A stretch of DNA of 64,000 nucleotides from Gerris lacustris (taxonomy: Eukaryota > Arthropoda > Insecta > Hemiptera > Gerridae), in NCBI GenBank assembly GCA_951217055.1, contig OX578276.1, forward strand, positions 118,118,979 to 118,182,978. The letters are read 5' to 3'. Below are positions 10,301 through 22,300 of this stretch, piece by piece (position 1 is the first letter of the stretch; each line of letters begins with the position of its first letter). Both the position numbers and the translations under genes were made by a program. Below the pieces are notes generated by a model. That model did not search any database. It saw only the letters and a program-made list of their open reading frames with translations, and was not told the origin of the DNA.

Positions 10301-13300
10301 TTTTTTTCTCTCTCTTCACCGGGGGGGAATTAATCCCAGAGACATAGACCACCAGATGGGTCCTTTGAACAAACCCGGGTTGCAGAAGGTCTTCCCTCTA
10401 TTAATCCATAGACCCTCTACTCCTTCAACATTCTGATACCTTGGCAAAAAGCTATTATCTTGTTGATGGTTACTTTTCTTAGCTCCCTGACAGGAACGGT
10501 TGCCTCACCGAAGGTCAGCCATCTATGATTTAGCAGCCCGGGGCAGAGGCTAATTAGATGTAAAGGAGTTTCTTCATCCTCCCCGCACAGCCTGCAGATT
10601 GGTTCGTCAGCCAATCCAAGTAGCTGTAGGTGCCTGTTTAATCGACAATGACCTGTTAGAAACCCTGTCACAGTATGGCAAGATTTCTTATTTAGACTCA
10701 ATATACTTTTGGCGAGTCTTGAAGAGGGTCCACTTATGAATAACTTGGATTGTTTCATCCTGGGTGACTCATCCCAGGTTTCCTGAGACTCTCTGGCCAA
10801 GGAGACTTTCAGTGCTGTCTTTATGTTGCACCGAGAGATGCCCACAATGGGTTCAGGTGTCAAGGGATTTGAGCCGGAACCTTCCGGAAAAAAATATGCC
10901 TTGTCATTTCCCTTGATTCCTTTGTGACCCGGAACCCAAAGCACTTGTACCTTGTTTTTGCTAGAGATAGCTTCTAGGGCTTTTTTGCAGTCTAAGACCA
11001 ACTTGGAAGTGCATTTGGGTGCCGTCAGTGCCTTTATCGCTGCCTGACTGTCGGAACAGATATATATCTGTTTGTCTTGTTCATGCATGTTACTCATAAT
11101 ACTCTGAGCACATACAAGGATAGCATATATCTCTGCCTTAAACACTGTAGCATGTTTTCCTAGACTTATACTCTTCTCATAGCTGGGGTCTTTACAGTAG
11201 ATCCCAGCTCCTGACAACTCCTCTATTCGTGATCCGTCCGTGTACCACACGTCTTTTCCCGTAATAGAAATGTTCGTCCTGTTTTCCTCCCAATCCTGTA
11301 TCGAGGGGAAGAAAGAACTCTAAGAGTTCCTAAATTGCCATCTTGCAATGCAATAATCTTGAATCATTAATGCCGTAGGACACCTATCTATTACAAGATC
11401 CCATGCCTTTTCATGGCCATGCAGTGAAGGCCGATGCAGTGAAGGCCGATGCAGTGAAGCCGATATGAGGCCATCATGGCCTCGAATCGGATATACAGGT
11501 CTAGTGGGGGAAGTCCCACCAGTACCTCCAGAGCTAGGGTCGGTGCTGTTCTCATCGCTCCTAGTATTCCAAGACACACTGTCCTCTGAAGATGCTCTAG
11601 TTGCTTTTTAATGGTGGTCAGTAGTACTCTCGGCCACCAGACGACACAGGCATATGATAAAATTGGTCTGACCATGGCCGTGTATATCCAGTGTATCACT
11701 TTAGGCTTCAAACCCCATGAGGGGCCTATAGCTCTTCTACACACCCAGAAAGCTGCCAGTGCTTTGTTGAGTTTGCTTTCCAGGTGACTAGCCCAGGTAA
11801 GTTTCTTATCTAAAATAACTCCAAGGTACTTACCTGAATCAGACAGCTCTAGACTCTTTCCTCCCAGATGCAGTGTCCGAGTGCCGTCTAATCTCCTCTT
11901 CTTTGTGAAAGGAATCACAACAGTTTTTCCTGGGTTTACTCCAAGGCTGTTTCTCGTGCACCATCTTTCAATGATACTTAGAGCTCTCTGTGCGAGTTCA
12001 AATACAGTACTAATTACTTTCCCTATGATTAGTACTGCTACATCGTCAGCAAACGCCTGAATGTAGAATCCTTCTTCCGTCAGACAATGGATTAGATCGT
12101 CCGCGACTAGGCACTAAAGTAAGGGAGAAAGAACACCTCCTTGGGGGCACCCTCTCCTAACGACTGCTTTAACGCTGGTGTTGTTCCTTTGAGCCTTGAC
12201 TATCCTAATAAACATACTACTATTTCTAAAAAAAAAAAAAATACTTTTCTGATTTTTTGGTTGGAAACCATTATTAGTCTAAGATCCGGTATAAGAAATA
12301 TATACCCTCATCTGTTATTTAATGATGATAAAGAATATATGCTAGATAATTTATAGATTGATACATCGCAAATAGGTTGCCTAGCTAAATCGCGTATCGA
12401 TGATGTTAAATAATGAAATGTTTAATTACATTTTTTCGATCAACTTCCCCGATGTGTTATTTATGTAAATTGAACATTAGCTGAGAGAATTCACCCCAAG
12501 GAATTAAAAAATAAAGGTTGCTTACTTTCCCCTCTGCCCAACTATGGAGTTGCCAGGTATAAACAGGTAAGTAAACGTTATTAATATACCCTCATCAGTT
12601 ATTTAATCGAATTATACATCAAATGAAAGGTAATTTTATTCCCAATTCAACCGTATTAGGTTGCCTTATCAAAAATTTGGTTGAATCCATGGTTGTCTAG
12701 ATTTTAGATGTAAAATGTAGATTTACAAAAAACTCGGCAGCGACTATACATAATTATAAAATAATACATTTTTTGTTCAAAATGTACATCTTTCAGAAGG
12801 ATATTTTTCCGATCATGTAAGCGCGGATTAAATACTGGTGAGTCTGATAAAATATCACATAATGAATTATACAAACAGTTTTTTATTCGTACATAAACTT
12901 ATCAATAGCAAAATATCTCAGTCAAATAATTTTATGTAAAAAACTAATTCTAATTCTGACTTGTCAGAAGTGCCTAGGTCTAAATCTAATTCCTCGTCGT
13001 TTTCTTTTTGTTTTGATTCACTGAGTATATACTCAACTTGTAAGGGTGTTGGGTCCCCTACGGACCATGTAGGCTTTATATAGCCATCTAAAAACCAACC
13101 ACAATCTTCAGCATTTATTTTGATGCAGCATGCATCATTTGCATGAAGCCACATTGAATTTACATAGATTGGGCGCAAATTTTTTTGTATAAGCGAGCTC
13201 CAGCATGGTGGAATCAGATTGGAATGCCATAAATCTGCTTCATAAAATGCTCTGCGTCTTTGTTTATTGCATATGTTTTTTGGAGCAGCTGATATCTAGC

Positions 13301-16300
13301 ACCATTAATGTTATAACATTGCTTGATCCCATAAAGAAGGGCAGTAAACTCCTGAACACGTTGAATTTTTTCTTACATCTACTGGGTCCGTCAATGATGC
13401 GAAAATTTCCTGGAAATCCGTTTGTCTTGAAAATATTTTAAAAGCCTTGACTCTCCCTTTGTTATAAAATGCAGCTGTATAATCACAGCCCGCCAATGCG
13501 TGGAAAGCAGGCAGACCCAAGTATAAAGTAGGACCCAATTTTATAATAAGCTCATTACAGTTGATACAATCAAGATCTTTCTTATTGCTTTTCTTTGATG
13601 ATGAACCCGCCAACCAAATTTGTATTGGAAACGTAATTTATCATCAAGATCGATATTTTTTTAAAACTTTATATGCAAGAGCACATGTGCTTACTACGGA
13701 ATGTGACATTTACTTCAAACCAGCGCAAAAATAACAAGAACTGGAATTAAATTGAAAAATGAAATTCAACAGAGGGTTATAAACTATTGTTTACAGTAAT
13801 TGTAATACCATTTAGTAGTCATTTCCTCACCTTAAAGAATTGTAATGCCTATTTATTCATTAGACTTAATTTTATATTATTGGTGTTAGTAGACTCGTAT
13901 GTGATGTAAGCGAAATCATTCTGTTGCAATATTTGTGCGGAGTTTTTTATAACTCTAAATTTTACATCTAAAATTTAGGCAATTTTTACTGAGATATTTT
14001 GCTATTGCTAAGTTTATATACACATAAAAAACTGTTTGTATCTTATATCTTGTATGTATATGTAACATCAATATGTATATACTTTAAGTTTAGTATATTT
14101 TGTCTATTATCTGTAGTTATACCCTGATGATGTGTACAAATTACATGAAACTAGTTGGTCAAACAATGTAGTTTTTTTATTTAAACCGTAACTCACTAAT
14201 TTTAAGGATAACTATAAATAATTTTTTTCTGAAAGTATAATAACTTTTTCTAAATACAGTAGAACCCTGGAAATCTGAACCCCGATATTCCAAACAACTT
14301 TTAGGGCAAAACAATAGACATAAAACACAGTTTCATGAAATTTCCCGAGCTGCCACTATGAGTTTCTTAAAACCCTATCCCATTCTCAGTTGTATATAAT
14401 GTATTTCCAGCAATACAGTACCATTATAACTCCCCCCCCCCCCATATATATATTTAAAGATAAGTGTTCAAACTATTAAAAAAAAAAATTGTTTCATATA
14501 GAAAATAATAGTAGGCGAACTTTATTTTTGCTATCCTGTAAAATTGACTAAACTTTTACTTATGCCTATGTCGCGCAATACCATTGAAATGTAATTTATG
14601 ACGAAAGAATACTAAGTAAAACCATTTATAGAAAAATTGAAGAAATTCAAAAGAATAAAACTTACTCTCCTGGTTTAGTGATGTTAATGTTAATTGGGAG
14701 GTTGGCTGGTTCAGCAAAGTTAATGGCTGCTCTCATTTCCTTCAAAGTAAAGGTAACTGCAGTTGGACTATTGATTGTACAACACTCAAAATCGCTGGGC
14801 TGAAAACTTAGCTCAGTTCTCATTAATCCCTTATCTAAAATCAAAATTAAATTTTAAAAAATGAATTAGGTTGTTGTTACAAACAAAAAAGATTGCAGCT
14901 TCGAGACCTATTACATATAATGGCTTAGTTTTACATTAACTCATATACTTAGGTGCGTTTGAAACCACTAACCAGGTCGAACGAGCAGAAATCAGTGCTT
15001 TTGGAAAGACCGAGCTAAACTACAAAATGCATTTGTTAATATTAAGTTATTTTAGAGGTTGATCAGAAAGGTTGCGATCAAACCAAAACCACGGTTAGTT
15101 CGGTTAGATAACCATGGTATTACCTTCGTTGTACTTAATTTAGAAGTTGAAAAAATATTGTCCTCCTTCATCCTACATTTTGTGAATTTTTATTTTATTT
15201 ATTACTACTCAGAAACTTAAAGCAATGAAAATAATAAAGTTTGTAAACATGAGCACTTGCATTAGCTTCACACTCAAACCAAACCAGTTTATATTAATGC
15301 ATAAACTGGCCGACTGCTACTTTCCATCAGACCCCTAAGCAACAAGAATTATTTGAAGTGACCATGACACTAACCACAACAAACCGCCGGTCGATCTAGT
15401 TAGAGATTTCAAATGCACCCTTATTTTTATTAAAACAATTCTCCAGCTACTTTTCTCATAGAGATATTTTTATTGTGATACTCCCCATTCACAATTTTTG
15501 TGTCAAATTATTTGAGAAATAAGATTTTTTTATAGGGAAAGTGATTTATAGTATTTTAATAATACATTGTATATAATTAAATATACAGTAGAATCCAGAT
15601 ATATCGTACCTTCAAGGGGTCGAAGGAAAAATATGATATATCAAGAAGTTCACTAAATCGGGATTTTGAAATACTGATGGTAAAAAAAAAAAAAATAAAA
15701 TAAAAAAAAATACATCTAATAATGTAAGACTTGTATTTATTTTACACATAAAAATACACCGTGTATGAACATAAAAAAATTACTTGGTTAAAAAAAATTA
15801 TAAATAGTTCATTTTCAAGCATGTTAATCGTGGCGAACACATATTGATTCTTGAGAATTGATGTTATTGTCGATGGTGGGCCATTAAAACAATGCGAGAC
15901 TTCAATTTGTTTATCACCACTTGCCACTGCTCAAATTATTTCTTTTTTTATTTTCACGGGGAGCCAAGTTCTTTGTGGGGGCACAGTAAAGACTGAACTG
16001 TTGTTAATGTTTATCTGAGTAGAACAGAAGGAGGTAAACAAATCAAATCTTGGAAAAGGGTCCCCTCCTTTCATATACGTTTAACCGGAATTATTCTCAG
16101 AATTATACCAGTTATTCCTTCATCTCTAGGCTGTCCAGAAATTACATTTGAACACAATCACACTCTCCCTCCTGAGTCTTTGTGTAATGCTGATCAAACG
16201 TCACGCGAGAGTTCTAATTTTTTCTAGTTATAGTTATATAACTTTTATAGTTATATAAGTTATTAGTTAACTATAATATTTTTATAGTTAACAGAATTAT

Positions 16301-19300
16301 AGTTATAAGACGTTTTTGTTCACCTCGAAAGGGATAAAATTACGTTATATTGAGGGGACCGAAATGCATTGGTTTTATACGAATTATCGAGATTTTTTTA
16401 AGGGACTGCCAATAAAATACGATTTATCGGGATATATGATATAACGGAATACAAAATACCAGGATTCTACTGTATATTTCTAGGACAATGATAACTGTTT
16501 TGTTCATATTACTGTCTATTCATCTAGTAGAGAATTATTCCAATATATTTGGGAAAAATTATTTTTATAAACTAGTTTCGCCATTTTTTAACTAGGTTGG
16601 AATGGTATATTATTATTCTACTTCTCACATTAAAAGATAAATATAAGTGCTATAAACATGTCTTCTAAAGATATCAGTGAAAGATCTAACTTAAACTTAA
16701 TACTGTAAATGCATTTACTTGCAATAAAATAATGTTTGATGCATAGAATTTAATAAATGAATAATAATGAACTACAGCGTAAATTGAACTGTAAAAAGTT
16801 TACTGTTAAATCTAAATAAAACGTTCAATAGCGGAAATAATCCCTTCAGAACAGTAGATGAACAAACCAAACGGTGTTGCTTTATATACCCTGACTGAAT
16901 GGAGTGGGGGAAACCAGCGAATAAGTCTCCAAGTCTTCATGTTATCTATATAGCCGGATGTGCACTGAGATCCGCTAGCTGTGAACCCACCTTAATATAG
17001 TTTCATTGCTGTTTTAGTGGACTACATTTACAATTTTCTGTATGTTCTCCCTTCTTCTTTAAATGACTATTTTATTAAAATTATGATGCAATAAGCCACA
17101 AAATACATAAAGGATAGGACATAAATACAGCCAAAATATACCTCTTCCAGGTTCTAAGTGATTCTTTATGACTACTTTATCACCAGCCAATTTGACTGTA
17201 ATTTCATCTTCATTTGATCTAAAATTTTTAAAAGAAGAAGCCAATAGTTTTGATGACGCCATTATTCTATTTGGAGCATCTTTTTCATAATTTACCTAAA
17301 AGAAAAAAAAACTTTTAAAGATGTTATATTATAATATGATAATAATGAAAGCCATTAATCAACAAATACAACAACAAGAACACTGGCCATGGTTAGTCGA
17401 ATGTGTGTTTGTTTTTTTAATAACAAATGTTTCACAAAGCAATCACCTACTTAGTATTTTCACAGTTTACACACCAAGCTAACCAATTGTCTGCTTTGCA
17501 CTAAATAATAATACAGTCTTAAAAATATTTAGATTGATGAGCAACAAATTATCATCTCCCTAATCCACATCAGCCTCTACCCTAATTTCAATTTCTAATT
17601 TAAAAAATTGACAAAATGAAAAGTGGATGAAGATGTAAAAATCGGTCAAGCCGTTTCAAAGGAGTTTGGTTACAAGGGTCATTTTAAAAAAAAAGTGACA
17701 CTTTGACAATTCTGAGCAAACCTTTATGCCCAAAATTTATTTTTCTGATTTTGATTCAGCTAGTGCTTTATTTTGATTCTGAACATCTATACAACAAGAG
17801 TATGTATGTGTCACGGGATTTTTAAGTTTTACTATTTTTTATCAATTTTTAAATAAAAAAGTCAAATTTTTTAGTCACAATAATTACCGGAATTTTCTTC
17901 AACTTGCCGATTTGCAAAATGATATTTACCACCAAACAACGATTAGAAATCTTCACAAAGGCTCAAACCAACGATTTTGAGATTTTGATGGATTTACATG
18001 TTTTGAGGTCCCATGAGTCCAAAAAAGTGGTTTTTAAAAAATTTCTGTCCGTCGTCTGTCGTCTGTGCAGACGCCTGGAGCCTAAACTACTAGGCCGATT
18101 TTGACGATATTTGGCATACATTTTCAGAAAAATCATACCCCAGGTGAAATCGAGAAATGAATTTTAGCTCCAAATTTGGGGGTGCTACCCACCAAAAACT
18201 CCGAAAAAACATGAAAAAAAAATATTTCTCGAAAACGGTTCCGACGATTTTAATTAAAAAATTCTAAAATGTAGTCCATTTAAATACGGATCCAACGATA
18301 TAAGCAGTTTTCCCGGGAAAAATCTAGTTCCTGAGAAAATAGCTTAATACGCGGACGGAGAGAGCCCGGGTTCGATTCCCCGCGCAGGGGAAGTTATTTT
18401 TATGATAAATATTCATGAAATGTTCAATAATAATTAAATGTACATACAAAACTAATAAATTGGAAACACTGGGCTAAGTATTTATGAACTTTTATATGAG
18501 AAAGTTTGTCTGAGTTGTCTCGGACCGATTTTTTTAGTAACTATTGTGACATGTAGTACGCTGGGTAACTAATGTACCATCTATCTTGTTCCTGGGTAAC
18601 TATCGTGACAAGTGTCGTGTTCCTCTAAAGTTGGGAATGATAAAATAGTTAAAGCAACATTTTCAAAAAAAGTGACACTTTGACAATTCTGAGCCAACTA
18701 GTGCTTTATTTTGACGCCGAACATCTATACAACAAGAATATGTATGTGAAAAGTAACTATCGGGACAAGTAACTATCGGGACAAGTAACTATCATGACTT
18801 ATAAACTAAAACATGGCGGCCAAGCCACCCTAATGTATTAATGCCTTCAAAGGAAAGCATAAGTTTTGGGTATACTACTGGGGTATTCCCAAAAAATATT
18901 AAAATGCACTTTTAAGTACTAAAATTTATGGTAACTATTGTGACTTTGAATAAACATACGCCCATGATTATTGAAGAGAATTGTTGTGTGAACGAGGCTT
19001 ACTTCAGAAGACGCAGTAACGAACTTTAGGTTATAAAGGAATGATTCCTTTATCTGTAAAACACTGAAATCCCGCCCTCAGTCAAACAGAGCAGCCAATT
19101 TCTTGGTAACTATTGTGAAGTAACTATCGTGACCGATTGCTGGGACAAGCCTTTTTATTAAATTCCCGACAAGTTACACCGAAATAAGAAAGAAATTATA
19201 TTTAGTATCACAAAGTACATTATATTTCCTATCTAGGATCATAGTTAGAAAGTCAAAGAAAAATATTTTTTGAACATTTTTGAGCATGGTAACTTAGGTT

Positions 19301-22300
19301 AAAAGGGGCTGGGACGTAACTATCGTGACCTTTTTGTATATATAAATTTAAATTTCTCCTCCCTAAACAGGATATTCAAGAATCTGACTACACCAAAATG
19401 ACAAATTTAATCTATAGAAAAATGTTTGTGGGGTTGTAGATTTTTTAATTATAACGAGTGCAAGTAATTAATTTTTTTAACTCGCGGACAGTGAAAGTGT
19501 CACTTTTTTTTGAAAATGACCCACAAACACTGTGACATGAGAATTATATATAAATAGATTAAATGATTACTATGGTCATTTTTGTGTTCTCGGTCTGCTA
19601 TTAGTTTTTTAAACATACTTGTAGCTGTTTGACAATGAAGAGAAGTTTGATATCATAGGTCAAACCCGGCATAGCCGGTTTTATACAAAAGTCACAAATT
19701 GGTGAATAAGAAAACAAAAAAATAAATAAAAAGTAATGTATATAAAAAGCAGGTCATGGACACCTTAGCGTGGCCCGCTCTTAGACGTCCGTTTTAGAGA
19801 CTTTTTCGGGGGCGTGTATCTTTTTTCCTATTCACTTTAAAAAAAACAACAATTTTTTCCCTTTACGCAAGGCCTACAAAAAAGGTCCTTTGCGTCGGAC
19901 CGCTGCGGTCGACCGTATTCGAGTTATGCGGTAAAAACTGTTTCTTTTCCCCAGAAAAACCGTTTTTTTTCCGCATAACTCGAATACAGTCGACCGCAGC
20001 GGTCCGACGCAAAGGACCTTTTTTGTAGGCCTTGCGTAAAGGGAAAAAATAGTTTTTTTGTTTTTTTTTAAAGTGAATAGGAAAAAATATACACGCCCCC
20101 GAAAAAGCCTCTAAAACGGACGTCTAAGAGCGGGCCACGCTAAGGTGTCCATGACCAAAAAGCATCAGAATATTGGAAAATAAATATTGAACATTATGTT
20201 GTGAGAAAATAATAATAAAATTATATACTCATATTTTACGATATTGGTAGTATTCATACTACGGAACGATTAAATTTTAATTTAAATCAAATTATAATTA
20301 TTATTAACTACGGGAAACAGACAGAGAAAAATAGACTCCAGCGCGGGGATTTGAACCACCGGCCTCTATATTTCCAGTATAGCGCTCTAACCAACTAAGC
20401 TACGCAGGAGAATGAATTTCTCTGACGTTAATGATACCTTGACCCGAATTTAAAGAAGTACCCAATTAGTACCTGTACCTTGTACAATCAATTATAATAA
20501 TAATTATAATTTGATTTAAATTAAAATTTAATCGTTCCGTAGTATGAATACTACCAAAATCGTAAAATATTAATTTCTAATTGATTGTACGAGGTACAGG
20601 TACTAATTGGGTACTTTATAATTATAAGCGTTATTTCTCGGTCTAGTTCTTTGTCATTAATGTTGACTTCTCAGACTTGTGGAAAAATTGACAGCTTTAA
20701 ATTCGGGTCAAGGTATCATTAACGTCAGAGAAATTCATTCTCCTGCGTAGCTTAGTTGGTTAGAGCGCTATACTGGAAATATAGAGGCCGGTGGTTCAAA
20801 TCCCCGCGCTGGAGTCTATTTTTCTCTGTCTGTTTCCCGTAGTTAATAATAATTATAATTTGATTTAAATTAAAATTATATATTGAACACAAAAATGACC
20901 ATAGTAATCATATAATCTATATATATATAAAATTCTCGTGTTACAGTGTTTGTAACCAAACTCCTCTGAAACGGCTTGACTGATTTTAATGAAATATTTG
21001 GTGTATATTCTGTAGGTCTGAGAATAGGTCGTAATGCACCCAAGCGACAGCGAGGGTGGTAAAACCACACGAGCAATGCAAAATGCCGTTTTCGCACGAG
21101 TTGCGTACCGTACTTTATCTACGATTGTTAGATTTAAATAATAAATACAGAAAAAAATAAACTTCCAGTATAAAAGTTCGTATTTCTCTTTTGATAAAGA
21201 TAACATTAATTCATTAGTTGTATTTTGTGCCGAATTATTTCGGGAGGCGTATTATTCTCCTCATATTCATCATAATCATTTAAATCACTCATTGATTTTC
21301 ACAAAAAAACTCGATATAAAAGTCACTTATATTAAACAAACAGCAAATTAGTCTTGTTTAATGTAAACAAACTCGCTAATCGTGCGTAAAGCTGAAGAAT
21401 TCCTCTTCTTTACCACGCTAGAGTGGTAAAGAAGAGGAATTCTTCAGAACTATGAGACGCGCTTGCCCAATGAATACAAGTACTTATATAGTCACTTTCT
21501 ACGCATCTAAACAGAGATATAATGTTTATATTTCGTATCAATCGTAGATAAACTATTTTTTATACCCATAAGTGACAAGGGTCCCCCCCCCCAAAAAAAA
21601 AAAAAAAAAACAATTATTATACAATATTATTATATATTTTTAAATTTGTTTTTTATTTTTTGGACATTTTTTAATTTTATTTTTTTATGATTTGGCATTA
21701 AAAAATACTTATAAATAGGTTGCAAACTATTATATCTACAATTGTTACGAAATATAAACATTGAATCTCTGTTTAGATGCGTAGAAAGTGATTCTTTACG
21801 TACTTGTATTCATTGCGCACGCGCGTCTCATAATTCTGAAGAATTCCTTTTTTTTACCGCCCTAGGGTGGTAAAAAAGAAGAATTCTTCACTTTTTTGTT
21901 TACATCTAACAAAACTAATTTGCAGTTTCTTTAATAAAAGTAACTGTTTATATCGAGTATTTTGTGAGAATCAATGAGTGATTTAAATTATTATGACGAA
22001 TATGAGGAGAATAATACGCCTCCCAAAGTAATTAATTCGGCACAAAATACAACTAATGAATTAATGTCTTCTCTATCAAAAAAGAAATACGAACTTGCAT
22101 ACAGGAAGTTTATTATTTTCTGTATTTATTATATAAATCAAGATCGTAGATTTAAATACGGTAATCGTAGATAAACTACGGTGTGCAACTTGTGCGAAAA
22201 CAGCATTTTGCATTGCTCGTGTGGTTTTACTCCCCTCACTGCAAACTCCACACTCGCATGCAAAATGCTACTTTCCACACTCGACGCATAATGTACTATT

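Larger units (their letters stand above)
10293..12230 (-). mobile_element. I/LOA-like non-LTR retrotransposon, 5'-truncated
   Basis: Read on the minus strand, a damaged reverse transcriptase comes first, with RRGCPQGGVLSPLL (about 12170-12110), the catalytic FADDVAVL block, then SGKYLGVILDKKLTWASHLE and a palm/thumb region (11918-11391). An RNase H domain follows (11250 onward) with YTDGS, FKAEIYA, CSDSQAA and WVPGHKGIKGND, and a CRLCGEDEETPLHLI zinc-knuckle-like tail to the stop at 10417. RNase H fused to an APE-type non-LTR RT is known for the I, LOA and related clades. A stop follows SPLL and the frame shifts near 11390, so it is dead. The 3' end has an A-rich tail (poly T on plus near 10293-10303). 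It lies in the last RAD9 intron. Confidence 0.85.
17676..19522. mobile_element. DNA transposon with 4-bp duplication (ACAA)
   Basis: The terminal inverted repeats start GGGTCATTTT and continue through a run of A to AGTGACACTTT, about 30 bp long on each side. The flanks are ACAA at 17672-17675 and 19523-19526. The empty site (one ACAA in GGTTACAAACACTG) can be read on the minus strand of the related repeat near 20945-20960, which proves the boundaries. It contains a partial direct repeat of its own left end at about 18654-18760 and nine copies of a GTAACTATCGTGAC-like motif. No transposase frame seen. A 4-bp duplication would fit Sola or Ginger-type elements, but that is only inference. Confidence 0.8.

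Noticed and set aside
20336..20814. Functional serine tRNA (anticodon GGA)
   Set aside because: The anticodon reads GGA but the variable loop has only five bases and the T stem has mismatches. The copies lie in inverted repeats, so a functional tRNA call is not supported.
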